From NCBI GenBank assembly GCA_012270125.1, contig JAAXIY010000026.1, forward strand, positions 1 through 64,000: a DNA stretch of 64,000 nucleotides. Direction: 5' to 3'. The position numbers and the translations under genes are program-made. Shown here piece after piece: positions 20,852 through 30,953 of the stretch (position 1 is the stretch's first letter; the number at the start of each line of letters is the position of its first letter). The stretch is from Paracoccaceae bacterium. GTDB taxonomy: Bacteria > Pseudomonadota > Alphaproteobacteria > Rhodobacterales > Rhodobacteraceae. Under the pieces are notes generated by a model. The model was not told where the DNA came from, ran no database searches, and was given only the letters and a program-made list of their open reading frames with translations.

Positions 20852-21008
20852 GGGCCACTCCCGATAAAGCCTCAGCAAACTCACCTTCAGTTACTTTAAC
20901 AACCGTTAAACCAAATATAACTGCAACAAAACCAATTAAAACAAGGCCGAGACCAACATTTCTGCCCTTGCGGCGTTTATGTAAATCATGTTCCCGTCCA
21001 AAGCTCAT
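20841..21008 (-). CDS. Small single-helix cytochrome oxidase assembly protein (CoxF-like)
   Basis: A 55-residue protein starting MSFGREHDLHKRRKGRNVGL, with a basic N-terminus and one transmembrane helix (LGLVLIGFVAVIFGLTVVKV). AGGAG lies 7 bases before the ATG at 21008, which I prefer to an ATG 6 codons upstream. It starts 2 bases after the ctaB stop and overlaps ctaG. A gene of this size and layout between ctaB and ctaG is usual in Rhodobacterales and often annotated as CoxF or assembly protein; its biochemical role is not defined. Confidence 0.85.
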   Translation of the reverse strand: MSFGREHDLHKRRKGRNVGLGLVLIGFVAVIFGLTVVKVTEGEFAEALSGVARGE

Positions 21009-21010
21009 TT

Positions 21011-21943
21011 TTAAACTCCTGGCCAAGGAATATTAATTTTCGCTTCTAAAATAATAACTCCAAAATGAATGAAAAGATAAATAAGGGAAAATTTAAAAAA
21101 CTTTCTTTCCAAGATAGAATTATCCACAGTGCACTGAGTTTCAGAGCGCAACCACAATTTAAAAGCCGCAAAAACGAGTTTCAAATTTAGCAACATGGCC
21201 ATTACGAAATAAATAGGCCCTCCTAGAGAGGAAAAATATATAGCTAAAGAGACGACAGCTAAAGCTAATGAATAAACAAAAATGTGATTTCTTGTGGACC
21301 GTCTGCCGTTAGTTACGGTCAGCATTGGAACATTAGCATTGTCGTAGTCATCTTTCATAAAAAGTGCCAGCGACCAAAAATGAGGAGGTGTCCAAACAAA
21401 AATAAGGGCAAACATTAAAAGACTTTCAAAGCCAATATTGCCTGTCACAACAGCCCAACCTATTATTGGCGGAAATGCTCCAGCAGCTCCACCAATGACA
21501 ATATTTTGTGGCGTTAACCTTTTTAACCACATAGTATAAACGACCACGTAAAAGAATATAGTGAAAGCAAGTAAGAAGGCCGCCAACCAATTGGACGCAA
21601 GTCCAAGCATAACGACTGAAAGCGCCGACAAAGCAAGGCCGAAATCCTTTGCTTCATTTGCGGAAATTTTTCCAGATGGAACTGGTCGTCGTTTGGTTCG
21701 CGCCATCACTCCATCGATATCAGCGTCATACCACATATTTAAAGCACCAGAAGCACCACCACCCAGCGCGATAAATAAAATTGATACAAACGCTACAAAT
21801 GGGTGGATTACCCCAGGAGCCGCTAAAACTCCAGCTATTGCTGTAAATACAACCAGCGACATCACTCTAGGCTTAAGTAAAGCAAAGAAATCTCCAAACT
21901 CAGGTTCGTCTGAGTAAAGTTTATCTATACTTGCTTCTGCCAT
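21011..21943 (-). CDS. ctaB: Protoheme IX farnesyltransferase (heme O synthase)
   Basis: Membrane prenyltransferase adding farnesyl to heme b to give heme o, the precursor of heme a. The UbiA-family aspartate-rich motif is NMWYDADIDGVMARTKRRP, and the second conserved motif (KDDYDNANVPML) follows. About nine hydrophobic helices; 310 residues, full length. It lies 46 bases after coxB and is followed after 2 bases by the CoxF-like gene. Confidence 0.96.
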   Translation of the reverse strand: MAEASIDKLYSDEPEFGDFFALLKPRVMSLVVFTAIAGVLAAPGVIHPFVAFVSILFIALGGGASGALNMWYDADIDGVMARTKRRPVPSGKISANEAKDFGLALSALSVVMLGLASNWLAAFLLAFTIFFYVVVYTMWLKRLTPQNIVIGGAAGAFPPIIGWAVVTGNIGFESLLMFALIFVWTPPHFWSLALFMKDDYDNANVPMLTVTNGRRSTRNHIFVYSLALAVVSLAIYFSSLGGPIYFVMAMLLNLKLVFAAFKLWLRSETQCTVDNSILERKFFKFSLIYLFIHFGVIILEAKINIPWPGV

Positions 21944-21989
21944 GGCTAACCTTTTTGCAATGGTGTATTGACGTAGAGGCTACATCCTA

Positions 21990-22862
21990 CTACTGAGATG
22001 CTTCCGCAACATTGTAAGACTGAACAACGCCAGCATACTCCGCTTTCGCTGCAGACAACCATGTCGCATAAGCATCCTGACTAACCACTTTTACTGTGAT
22101 CGGCATATAAGCGTGATCTTTCCCACACAACTCAGAACACTGCCCAAAGTATATGCCCTCTTTCTCAGCCTTAAACCAAAGTTGGCCTAACCTTCCAGGT
22201 ACCGCATCCTGCTTTACGCCAAAAGCGGGTATAGTCCAGCTGTGAATAACGTCAGCACCAGTGACTTGCATTACAACTGTTTTGTCTACTGGAACAACTA
22301 CGGCAGTATCGGTAGCGAGTAAAAATTGGTCGCGAGTATACCCTGCTTCTTGCAACTCGAGCTCGACTTCTGGTGTAAGTACCTTCCCGTCGCCAATCAG
22401 AAAGCTTTCAAATTCAAAGCCTTCATCTACGTATTCATATCCCCAATACCATTGATACCCTGTAACTTTAATATTTACTTCACCCTCTGGTATTTTTTGT
22501 TGATCAAACAATACCGGCAGAGAAAATGCTCCGATGAACACTAAAATTACAATTGGGATAACGGTCCATGCGACTTCGACGGGTGAATTGTGTGTAAATG
22601 TACTAGGAGTTGGGTTGGCCTTTCGGTTATACCGCACTATTACATATGCTAATAGGCCTAGAACAAAAACCGTAATTGCAGTGATGATTATTAAAACCAT
22701 CCCATCCAACCATTGTAGATCTCGAGCCAGTTTTGTGGCAGCCGGCTGAAAGCCAATACCATCGGCTACAGGTTGACCAATTATTTCGAGGCCTTCTTCA
22801 GCACACACAGGCAACGCAACGAAGCCAGAGATCGCACCGGTTAATATTGATTTTATTCGCAT
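21990..22862 (-). CDS. coxB: Cytochrome c oxidase subunit II
   Basis: Carries the binuclear CuA centre that accepts electrons from cytochrome c. A signal peptide ends near residue 20 (VCAEE), two membrane helices follow (about 53-78 and 96-117), then the periplasmic cupredoxin domain with CuA ligands H207, C242, E244, C246, H250 and M253 (CSELCGKDHAYM). 290 residues. First gene of the coxB-ctaB-coxF-ctaG-coxC operon; coxA is absent, as is common where subunit I is encoded elsewhere. Divergent from tldD across 187 bases. Confidence 0.97.
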   Translation of the reverse strand: MRIKSILTGAISGFVALPVCAEEGLEIIGQPVADGIGFQPAATKLARDLQWLDGMVLIIITAITVFVLGLLAYVIVRYNRKANPTPSTFTHNSPVEVAWTVIPIVILVFIGAFSLPVLFDQQKIPEGEVNIKVTGYQWYWGYEYVDEGFEFESFLIGDGKVLTPEVELELQEAGYTRDQFLLATDTAVVVPVDKTVVMQVTGADVIHSWTIPAFGVKQDAVPGRLGQLWFKAEKEGIYFGQCSELCGKDHAYMPITVKVVSQDAYATWLSAAKAEYAGVVQSYNVAEASQ

Positions 22863-23049
22863 TTTTCACCCTGATTTTTCAGTGTTCGTGTCAAATTGAA
22901 AACAACAAATTACATATAGATGGAATCCTATTGTATTCAATGTCGTTTAAAATCATATTTTGACAAAGAGATAAAGAAGAATACTTGCGGCAAACGGACG
23001 CTTTTTTTTATTTAAAAATATTGCAGTTAGAGCTTAGGTAGGAACGAAT

Positions 23050-24471
23050 ATGAAAACTTGCGAATTTAACCCATTTGGAACAAATCTTTCTCAGGACGAC
23101 GCCTTAAACTCCTTGAAGTTAGCTACATTAAATTCAGATGATGGCGAGTTATTTTTTGAACAGAGGCAAACAGAAACAATAACCTTTGACGACGGAAGAG
23201 TAAAATCTGCAAACTTTGATACTTCAGAAGGAATGGGCCTGCGTTCAGTTTATGGTGAAATAACTGGATATGCTCACTCAACTGAATTATCGCACTCCGC
23301 GCTCTTGAAAATGGTACCTACTGTTCAACATGCTTCACAAGGAGAAGTGTCTAACTTTGCAGATTCACCATTAAGACAAAATAAAAAATTGTATGATCCA
23401 CTTGAACCAATTTCCGAATTACCCTTTTCAGAAAAAGTAAAATTACTGCAGGAAATTGACGATTTTAGTCGCAATCTTGATCCACGTATCAAACAAGTAA
23501 CGGCCACCATTTCTGCTTCTACCCAAAAAATTCTTATCTTAAGACCCGATGGAACTTCTTTTTCTGACATAAGGCCTATGGTACGGTTTAATATATCACT
23601 TTTAGTTGAAAAAAATGGCCGAAGGGAAAATGGATACACCGGTATTGGTGGCCGTAGTAAATTGCTAAGCTTTCTAAAACCAGAAACTTGGAAAAGTGCA
23701 GCCTCGGAGGCATTGAGGATAGCAAAGGTCAATCTCGAAGCAAGACCAGCACCAGCAGGCGTTATGGATTTAGTTTTAGGTCCAGGATGGCCAGGCATTT
23801 TGTTACATGAAGCTATCGGTCATGGGCTTGAAGCAGACTTTAACAGAAAAAAAACAAGCGCTTTCAGTGAATTGATGGGAAAACGTATCGCTGCCCCCGG
23901 AGTAACAGTTTTCGATGATGGTACTATTCCAAATCGACGCGGTTCAATAACAATTGATGATGAGGGGACGCCAAGTCAAAAGACTAAGCTCATCGATGAC
24001 GGAAAATTAGTTGGCTACATGCATGACCGTCAAAACTCAAGATTAATGGGTCTAAAATCTACAGGTAACGGGCGCCGACAAAGCTATGCGCATGCTCCCA
24101 TGCCAAGGATGACCAACACATACATGCAGGCCGGAAATGAAGATCCAAAAAATTTAGTCCAAAATTTAAAAAACGGCTTATACGCCGTTGGTTTTGGTGG
24201 TGGGCAAGTAGATATAACAAATGGAAAATTTGTTTTCTCTTGTACAGAAGCCTACAGAGTCAGAGATGGTAAAATTGCCGAGGCAGTTAAAGGCGCAACT
24301 TTAATAGGAGATGGTGCCTCCGCACTCAAAAAAATTAAAGGCATAGGAAACGACCTAAGCCTAGATCCCGGAATTGGAAATTGTGGTAAAGCTGGACAAT
24401 GGGTTCCTGTTGGGGTCGGGCAGCCAAGCCTTTACATCAGCGGCCTCACGGTTGGAGGAGTTTCTAACTAG
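23050..24471 (+). CDS. tldD: Metalloprotease TldD
   Basis: Zinc protease that with TldE processes modified peptides and antitoxins. The zinc motif HEAIGH (H253, E254, H258) is intact within LLHEAIGHGLEADFNRKKTS. 473 residues, complete. It stands divergent from coxB and 139 bases ahead of topA. No tldE/pmbA partner is in the window. AGGAACGA before the ATG is a weak ribosome site. Confidence 0.95.
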   Translation: MKTCEFNPFGTNLSQDDALNSLKLATLNSDDGELFFEQRQTETITFDDGRVKSANFDTSEGMGLRSVYGEITGYAHSTELSHSALLKMVPTVQHASQGEVSNFADSPLRQNKKLYDPLEPISELPFSEKVKLLQEIDDFSRNLDPRIKQVTATISASTQKILILRPDGTSFSDIRPMVRFNISLLVEKNGRRENGYTGIGGRSKLLSFLKPETWKSAASEALRIAKVNLEARPAPAGVMDLVLGPGWPGILLHEAIGHGLEADFNRKKTSAFSELMGKRIAAPGVTVFDDGTIPNRRGSITIDDEGTPSQKTKLIDDGKLVGYMHDRQNSRLMGLKSTGNGRRQSYAHAPMPRMTNTYMQAGNEDPKNLVQNLKNGLYAVGFGGGQVDITNGKFVFSCTEAYRVRDGKIAEAVKGATLIGDGASALKKIKGIGNDLSLDPGIGNCGKAGQWVPVGVGQPSLYISGLTVGGVSN

Positions 24472-24610
24472 GTTTGTTTTTGATTTTTTGTAAATCAACT
24501 TCATCTATTTTGTTTTTAAAATTAATTTTTTACAAGCAGGATTGACAAACCTACCCAGCTATCGCCATGTTCCCGCGCTAAGTCACATCCGTGAGTCGAA
24601 AGGATTTTTG

Positions 24611-27103
24611 ATGCCAGTAGTTGTTGTAGAGTCACCAGCAAAAGCCAAAACCATAAATAAATATTTGGGCTCTGATTACACCGTTTTAGCATCTTATGGG
24701 CATGTGAGAGATTTACCTCCAAAAGATGGTTCAGTTAATCCTGATAACGGATTTGATATGAAATGGGAAATTGGCGCGGATAGCAAAAAACATGTAAAAG
24801 CCATTGCTGATGCTCTCAAACATGATAACGAATTAATATTAGCCACCGACCCTGATCGTGAAGGTGAAGCTATAAGCTGGCATCTAGAAGAAACGCTACG
24901 AAATAAGCGAGTTATCACTAACGACACACCCGTAAGTAGGGTCGTTTTTAACGCCATTACCAAATCAGCAGTTTCAGAAGCAATGGAGAACCCCAGAGAA
25001 ATAGATGCACCTTTAGTGCACGCTTATCTGGCCAGAAGAGCGCTCGATTATCTTGTTGGTTTTAATTTATCGCCAGTTTTGTGGCGTAAATTACCCGGTG
25101 CAAAATCAGCGGGAAGAGTTCAGTCCGTTTGCTTGAGGTTGATAGTAGAACGAGAAATTGAAATTGAAGCTTTTAAACCAAAGGAATATTGGTCCGTAAA
25201 AGCCTCTCTGAAGACCCCAAGAGGTCAATTGTTTGAAGGAAAGCTAATAAATTTTGCGGGAACTAAATTAGACAAATATGATTTAAAAAGTGGTTCGGAA
25301 GCAGAATTAGCCGCGCAAGCGATAGCAACCCGCGAACTCCTCGTTTCATCTGTTGAAAGCAAACCTGTCAGCAGAAATCCTTATGCCCCGTTTATGACCT
25401 CAACATTGCAACAAGAGGCTAGTAGGAAATACGGAATGGGTGCTAGACAGACGATGCAAGCCGCTCAGAGATTATATGAAGCTGGACATATAACCTATAT
25501 GAGGACAGACGGTATCGACATGGCGCCTGAGGCAGTTACTTCTACACGTGAAGCCATCAAGGAAAGGTACGGGGAAAAGTTCCTTCCTTCATCGCCTAGA
25601 TTCTACAAAAATAAAGCAAAAAATGCGCAGGAAGCGCATGAATGTATCCGTCCTACTTCTATTTCTAAAGATGCCAAACAACTGAAACTTACAGATCAAG
25701 ATCAGTTCAAATTATACGACTTAATTTGGAAAAGAACGATATCGTGTCAGATGGCAACTGCAAAATTAGAAAGAACCTCGGTAGATATTCAAAGCGCCGA
25801 TAAAGAAGTTACACTGAGAGCCAATGGGCAAGTTGTGCTGTTTGAGGGCTTTCTCAAAGTGTATGAAGAAAGCCGCGATGATGCAGAACAATCAGAAGAT
25901 GAGAGCCGTCTTCCCCAAATGACACAGGGTGAGAATATTGAGAAGATAAGCATAGACCCTGAGCAGCACTTCACCCAACCGCCGCCACGATATACAGAAG
26001 CCAGCCTTGTTAAAAAAATGGAGGAGCTAGGCATAGGTAGGCCTTCAACTTATGCTAATATCGTCACAACGATCCAGGATAGAGAATACGTTAGAAAAGA
26101 AAAAAATAGATTGCTTCCTGAGGATAAAGGACGAATAGTCACAATTTTCCTTTTAAATTTTTTCAAACGCTACGTAGAATTCGATTTTACGGCGAGTTTA
26201 GAAAATCAACTCGACGCTGTGAGCGCAGGTAAGGGCAATTATAAAGAGCTTCTGGGCCGTTTTTGGGATGACTTTTCGCAGGCTATTGCTGAAACTTCAG
26301 ATCTTCGAATTACAGAAGTTTTAGATGTTCTTGATGATGCATTAGCCCCACAACTTTACCCAGTAAAAGAAGACGGGGTTGATCCACGAAAATGCCCCAA
26401 ATGTGGAAATGGCCAACTTCATTTGAAATCATCACGAACCGGTGGATTTGTTGGGTGTGGAAATTATCCTGAATGCAAGTACACCCGACCAATATCAGGC
26501 GATATAGAAGAAGCCGCTGACCGTCTGCTTGGTGAATATGATGGAGATCAAATATTCTTAAAAAACGGTCGGTATGGACCCTATATCCAACGTGGTGAAA
26601 CTTCAGAAGACAATAAAAAGCCTCCGAGAGCAAGTTTGCCAAAAGGGTGGTTAGCATCAGAAATGGAAATCGAAAAAGCTATAAAACTTCTGAACCTACC
26701 GAGGGAAATTGGCCCGCATCCTGAAGACGGCCAAATTATAGAGGCAGGCATTGGGAGATACGGACCTTTTGTTCGTCATGGAAGAATCTATGCAAATTTA
26801 AAAGAACCTGAGGATGTTTTTACTATAGGAATGAATAGAGCCGTCGAAGAACTAGCAAAAAAAGCATCCGCTAATAGCGGTCGTGGGGGCGCTTCAAAGG
26901 CTCTTAAAGAGCTTGGAGACCATCCCGATGGTGGTGGCCCAGTGAATGTTATGGATGGGCGCTATGGCCCCTATGTAAAATTCGCGAAAATCAATGCCAC
27001 AATACCAAAAGACCAAGATCCAGAAAAAATTACGATGGAACAAGCTTTAATTCTTATTTCTGAAAAAGCTGCGAAAGGAAAAAAGAAGGGAAAGAAAAAA
27101 TAA
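24611..27103 (+). CDS. topA: DNA topoisomerase I
   Basis: Type IA topoisomerase that relaxes negative supercoils. Toprim domain at the N-terminus (VVVESPAKAKTINKYLG... DPDREGEAISWH), catalytic tyrosine Y296 in HITYMRTDG, one four-cysteine zinc ribbon (CPKCGNG...CGNYPEC), then three C-terminal repeats built around RYGP(Y/F). The start at 24611 (830 residues) follows AAGGA by 6 bases and gives the universal MPVVVVES N-terminus; an in-frame upstream extension of 23 residues is not family-like. The lysine-rich tail is typical of alphaproteobacteria. dprA, often next to topA in relatives, is not here. Confidence 0.96.
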   Translation: MPVVVVESPAKAKTINKYLGSDYTVLASYGHVRDLPPKDGSVNPDNGFDMKWEIGADSKKHVKAIADALKHDNELILATDPDREGEAISWHLEETLRNKRVITNDTPVSRVVFNAITKSAVSEAMENPREIDAPLVHAYLARRALDYLVGFNLSPVLWRKLPGAKSAGRVQSVCLRLIVEREIEIEAFKPKEYWSVKASLKTPRGQLFEGKLINFAGTKLDKYDLKSGSEAELAAQAIATRELLVSSVESKPVSRNPYAPFMTSTLQQEASRKYGMGARQTMQAAQRLYEAGHITYMRTDGIDMAPEAVTSTREAIKERYGEKFLPSSPRFYKNKAKNAQEAHECIRPTSISKDAKQLKLTDQDQFKLYDLIWKRTISCQMATAKLERTSVDIQSADKEVTLRANGQVVLFEGFLKVYEESRDDAEQSEDESRLPQMTQGENIEKISIDPEQHFTQPPPRYTEASLVKKMEELGIGRPSTYANIVTTIQDREYVRKEKNRLLPEDKGRIVTIFLLNFFKRYVEFDFTASLENQLDAVSAGKGNYKELLGRFWDDFSQAIAETSDLRITEVLDVLDDALAPQLYPVKEDGVDPRKCPKCGNGQLHLKSSRTGGFVGCGNYPECKYTRPISGDIEEAADRLLGEYDGDQIFLKNGRYGPYIQRGETSEDNKKPPRASLPKGWLASEMEIEKAIKLLNLPREIGPHPEDGQIIEAGIGRYGPFVRHGRIYANLKEPEDVFTIGMNRAVEELAKKASANSGRGGASKALKELGDHPDGGGPVNVMDGRYGPYVKFAKINATIPKDQDPEKITMEQALILISEKAAKGKKKGKKK

Positions 27104-27154
27104 ATTTTGTTAAGTTTATTTCAGCGTTCCAAATCTTAGAAAGGAGATACTTCA

Positions 27155-27853
27155 ATGCAAAAAGTTTACAACACAGCTGAGGAAGCTCTTGATGGTTTGC
27201 TTTTCGATGGAATGTTTATTGCCGCTGGAGGTTTTGGGCTATGTGGAATTCCAGAATTGTTACTGGAAGCAATTAAAAATGCTGGAACCAAAGATTTAAC
27301 TTTTGCTTCAAATAATGCCGGCGTTGACGATTTTGGAATTGGAATATTGCTCCAATCGCGGCAAGTAAAAAAGATGATATCTTCTTATGTGGGCGAAAAT
27401 GCCGAGTTTATGAGGCAATACCTCGCAGGAGAACTCGAACTAGAATTTAATCCTCAAGGAACACTAGCCGAGAGAATGCGAGCGGCAGGTTGTGGGATAC
27501 CTGGTTTTTACACAAAAACAGGTGTTGGAACCGTCATCGCTGATGGAAAAGAGCATAAAAATTTCAATGGGGAAACATATATATTGGAAGAGAGCCTTTT
27601 TGCAGATCTTTCAATTGTTAAAGCCTGGAAAGCAGATGAAACAGGAAACCTCATATTTAGAAAAACAGCGAGAAATTTTAATCCTCCGGCCGCCATGTGT
27701 GGTAAAGTTTGTGTGGTAGAGGTGGAAGAGATTGTGCCTACAGGTTCGCTTGACCCAGATTTGATCCATCTTCCAGGAATTTATGTTCATAAAATTATTC
27801 AAGGAAAACATGAGAAGCGAATTGAGCAGCGAACAACGCGTGCAGCAGCCTAA
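27155..27853 (+). CDS. scoA: 3-oxoacid CoA-transferase subunit A
   Basis: Alpha subunit of a class I CoA-transferase, most likely succinyl-CoA:3-oxoacid (acetoacetate) CoA-transferase. [12 protein letters not shown] at about 21-32 and [15 protein letters not shown] are the family CoA-site motifs. 232 residues. AGGAG 8 bases before the ATG is the strongest ribosome site nearby. It is followed after 11 bases by subunit B. Related enzymes (AtoDA, Pca, butyrate types) cannot be fully excluded. Confidence 0.92.
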   Translation: MQKVYNTAEEALDGLLFDGMFIAAGGFGLCGIPELLLEAIKNAGTKDLTFASNNAGVDDFGIGILLQSRQVKKMISSYVGENAEFMRQYLAGELELEFNPQGTLAERMRAAGCGIPGFYTKTGVGTVIADGKEHKNFNGETYILEESLFADLSIVKAWKADETGNLIFRKTARNFNPPAAMCGKVCVVEVEEIVPTGSLDPDLIHLPGIYVHKIIQGKHEKRIEQRTTRAAA

Positions 27854-27864
27854 AGGATAGACAA

Positions 27865-28491
27865 ATGTGGGATCGAAATCAGATGGCTGCCCGAGCAGCA
27901 ATGGAACTTGAAGACGGAATGTATGTAAACCTCGGTATTGGAATTCCAACATTGGTATCAAACTATATTCCAGAAGGAATAAGCGTAACACTTCAGTCAG
28001 AAAATGGCATGCTTGGTATGGGACCATTTCCATTTGAAGGTGAAGAAGACCCTGATTTGATAAATGCCGGGAAGCAAACGATTACAGAGCTTCCACAAAC
28101 CGCATACTTTGATAGTGCAACTTCTTTTGGAATGATCCGAGGAGGTAAAATAGCGATGGCCATATTGGGAGCAATGGAAGTGGCTGAAAATGGCGACTTA
28201 GCTAATTGGATGATACCTGGAAAACTCGTTAAAGGAATGGGGGGCGCTATGGATTTAGTATCTGGTGTCGGACGCGTTGTGGTAGTTATGGATCATACTA
28301 ACAAACATGGAGACTCTAAAGTATTAAAAGAGTGCACCTTACCACTTACAGGCAAAGGTGTTGTGAACAGAATAATTACAAATTTAGGAGTTTTGGATGT
28401 GGTGCCGGGAGGTTTAGAAATCATTGAATGCGCCACTGGAGTTTCTGAAGAAGAAATTCGAAGTGCTACAATAGCCAAAATAGTAAATTAA
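27865..28491 (+). CDS. scoB: 3-oxoacid CoA-transferase subunit B
   Basis: Beta subunit carrying the catalytic glutamate, E46 in [14 protein letters not shown], that forms the acyl-CoA thioester intermediate. [15 protein letters not shown] and [12 protein letters not shown] are conserved further on. 208 residues, complete. With subunit A it lets the cell use or make acetoacetate at the expense of succinyl-CoA. No thiolase or 3-hydroxybutyrate dehydrogenase gene is adjacent. Confidence 0.93.
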   Translation: MWDRNQMAARAAMELEDGMYVNLGIGIPTLVSNYIPEGISVTLQSENGMLGMGPFPFEGEEDPDLINAGKQTITELPQTAYFDSATSFGMIRGGKIAMAILGAMEVAENGDLANWMIPGKLVKGMGGAMDLVSGVGRVVVVMDHTNKHGDSKVLKECTLPLTGKGVVNRIITNLGVLDVVPGGLEIIECATGVSEEEIRSATIAKIVN

Positions 28492-28509
28492 TTTTTCTTA
28501 AAATTTTTA

Positions 28510-30918
28510 ATGAGTACATTCGCTTTACCCCAAAAGTTTCAAAATTGGATAAACAAAAGAAACTGGGGTTTGCACACTCATCAAATAGACGTTCTAACCA
28601 ATTCAGATAGGAAATCACAACTTCTAATCGCCCCAACTGGTTCTGGAAAAACTTTGTCTGGCTTCCTTCCAACATTAATTGAGCTAGATCGAGTGAATTT
28701 CTCTGGCCTTCATACGGTTTACGTTTCCCCTTTGAAGGCTTTAGCAGCCGATATCAAAAGAAATTTAATGATCCCAATTGAAGAAATGGGTCTTAATATA
28801 AAAGTGGAGGATAGAACAGGCGATACAACCGCCAAAACAAAACGGCGGCAACGAATTGATCCTCCCCAAATCCTATTAACCACTCCTGAGAGCCTGGCAT
28901 TATTAATCTCTTTTCCAGAGGCCAACGCACTTTTCGCAAATTTAGAAAGAATAATAATTGACGAGATACATGCACTCGTTGAAAATAAACGGGGTCATCA
29001 GCTATTGCTAGCAATCTCTCGCTTGCAATCAATCTCAAAAAACCTTCGCAAACTGGCTTTGTCGGCAACAGTTGATCATCCGCAAGAAATAGCAGGTTTC
29101 ATATCAGAAAATGACAACAATTGCCCAATAATATTTGCTGAACCTGGACCTGATCCAAATATTTCTATGCTACAGACAACCGCTTCACCTCCCTGGTCAG
29201 GGGCCGGAGCGACATATGCTGTTCCAGATGTCTTGGAACAAATATCGAAACACAAAACAACACTTATTTTTCATAACACACGCGCTCAGGCTGAAATCTT
29301 TTTTCATAATCTTTGGCTAAATAATCAAGACAACTTGCCTGTAGCTATCCACCATGGAAGTCTAGATTTGGCGCAACGCAAACGCGTTGAGGCAGCTATA
29401 ACGAAAGGTGAATTGAGAGCAGTTGTTTGTACTGGCACACTAGACTTAGGGATAGACTGGAATGAAGTCGACCTTGTCATTCAAGTCGGTGCGCCAAAAA
29501 ACATAAAAAGACTTGTGCAGAGAATTGGGAGGGCAAACCATACTTACAATACACCGTCCAAAGCCATAATTGTACCAGCAAATAAATTTGAAATTGTTGA
29601 ATGCCAAGCAGCGCTAGAAGCCGTTAGAGATAAGGATTTAGATGGCGAGCCAATAGCGTCAGGATCCTTGGACGTATTATGTCAACATATTTTACTTGTG
29701 GCTTGTTCGGGAAAAATTTTGCCAGCCAAATTATTTGAGGAAATAAAACAAATTGGTGCGTATAAAAATTTAACTCACGAAGAGTTTAAAGAATGCATGG
29801 GGTTTTGTATCGATGGAGGTTATGCCCTTAAGCGATATGAACAATGGCATAGACTAAAATTAGACCACTCAGGAAATTTAATTTTACGTGATCCAAGAAT
29901 TGCAAATAAAATAAGAATGAATGTCGGGACCATTCAAGATACTGAGACACTGAAAGTGCGAACACATCGTCGAAGTGGCGGAAAACCTCTCGGAGAAATT
30001 GAAGAAGCGTTTGCCGCCTCTTTGACGAAAGGTGATACTTTTTTAATAGGCGGTAATATAGTTCGTTTCGAAAGCTTACGCGAAATGATAGTAGAGGTGA
30101 CTCATAATGCAAATAAACAGCCAAAAATTGCAACTTTTATGGGGACTAAATTTGCAACAAGTACAAAACTAAGCGATAGAATTTTAGACAGCTTTGAAAA
30201 CCAAAGTTGGAAAGATTTACCAGCAGACACAGTAAATTGGCTAAACAAACAAAAAGAATTTTCTCAACTGCCGGTTCGAAATAGTTTATTAATTGAGACG
30301 TTTTTTAGAAAGTCACGTCACTATCTAGTCGTTTATGGGTTTGCTGGGAGAAATGCCAACCAAACATTAGGATTAATTCTATCAAAAAAATTAGAAGAGC
30401 TAAACCTCGCCCCACTAGGCTTTGTGGCTAATGATTATGCAACGCTGATATGGGGATTAGAAAAAGTAGAAAACCCAATCCAATTATTCAAATTCAGCGA
30501 AATTGAATTAGGACTAGATAAATGGTTTTCAGGTAACGCTTTAATGAAAAGAACATTTAAAGCTGTGGCTTCAGTATCTGGCTTAATTGATCGGAATTTA
30601 CCAGGCCTTAGAAAATCTGGACGCCAGACAACTTTTTCTTCAGATATATTATACGACACTCTAGTCAAATACGATCCAACTCACCTGCTTTTAAAAATTA
30701 CAAAAGACGAAGCCATGAAAGGGTTAATTGATTTCAGCCGAATTGAAGAAATGTTCAAAAGGGTAGACGATAATATTATCCACAAAAATCTTCCACATGT
30801 TTCGCCTTTAGCTGCACCAATGTTACTGGAGGTAGGGACTATACCTATTGAGGGCCAGGCTAGAGAACTATTATTAAAAAATGAGGCAAATTCGCTTATG
30901 AAAGAAGCCGGACTGTAG
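28510..30918 (+). CDS. Ligase-associated DNA damage response DEXH-box helicase (Lhr-like)
   Basis: Superfamily 2 helicase of the type found with bacterial ATP-dependent DNA ligase repair loci. Walker A is APTGSGKT at 41-48, the DEXH box is DEIH at 151-154, SATVDHP is motif III, and VQRIGRANH is motif VI. The C-terminal winged-helix and DUF4419-like Lhr core region completes 802 residues. It is directly followed by the PdeM nuclease gene, supporting the repair-locus identity, but the ligase and exonuclease of the usual four-gene set are missing here. Confidence 0.92.
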   Translation: MSTFALPQKFQNWINKRNWGLHTHQIDVLTNSDRKSQLLIAPTGSGKTLSGFLPTLIELDRVNFSGLHTVYVSPLKALAADIKRNLMIPIEEMGLNIKVEDRTGDTTAKTKRRQRIDPPQILLTTPESLALLISFPEANALFANLERIIIDEIHALVENKRGHQLLLAISRLQSISKNLRKLALSATVDHPQEIAGFISENDNNCPIIFAEPGPDPNISMLQTTASPPWSGAGATYAVPDVLEQISKHKTTLIFHNTRAQAEIFFHNLWLNNQDNLPVAIHHGSLDLAQRKRVEAAITKGELRAVVCTGTLDLGIDWNEVDLVIQVGAPKNIKRLVQRIGRANHTYNTPSKAIIVPANKFEIVECQAALEAVRDKDLDGEPIASGSLDVLCQHILLVACSGKILPAKLFEEIKQIGAYKNLTHEEFKECMGFCIDGGYALKRYEQWHRLKLDHSGNLILRDPRIANKIRMNVGTIQDTETLKVRTHRRSGGKPLGEIEEAFAASLTKGDTFLIGGNIVRFESLREMIVEVTHNANKQPKIATFMGTKFATSTKLSDRILDSFENQSWKDLPADTVNWLNKQKEFSQLPVRNSLLIETFFRKSRHYLVVYGFAGRNANQTLGLILSKKLEELNLAPLGFVANDYATLIWGLEKVENPIQLFKFSEIELGLDKWFSGNALMKRTFKAVASVSGLIDRNLPGLRKSGRQTTFSSDILYDTLVKYDPTHLLLKITKDEAMKGLIDFSRIEEMFKRVDDNIIHKNLPHVSPLAAPMLLEVGTIPIEGQARELLLKNEANSLMKEAGL

Positions 30919-30953
30919 AAAAAATTATTTTTACATTGGGAATAATTAAAAAA

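Noticed and set aside
22960-22986. TTGACA with ATACTT as a tldD promoter
   Set aside because: The spacer is only about 15 bases and the -10 match is poor; I could not support it.
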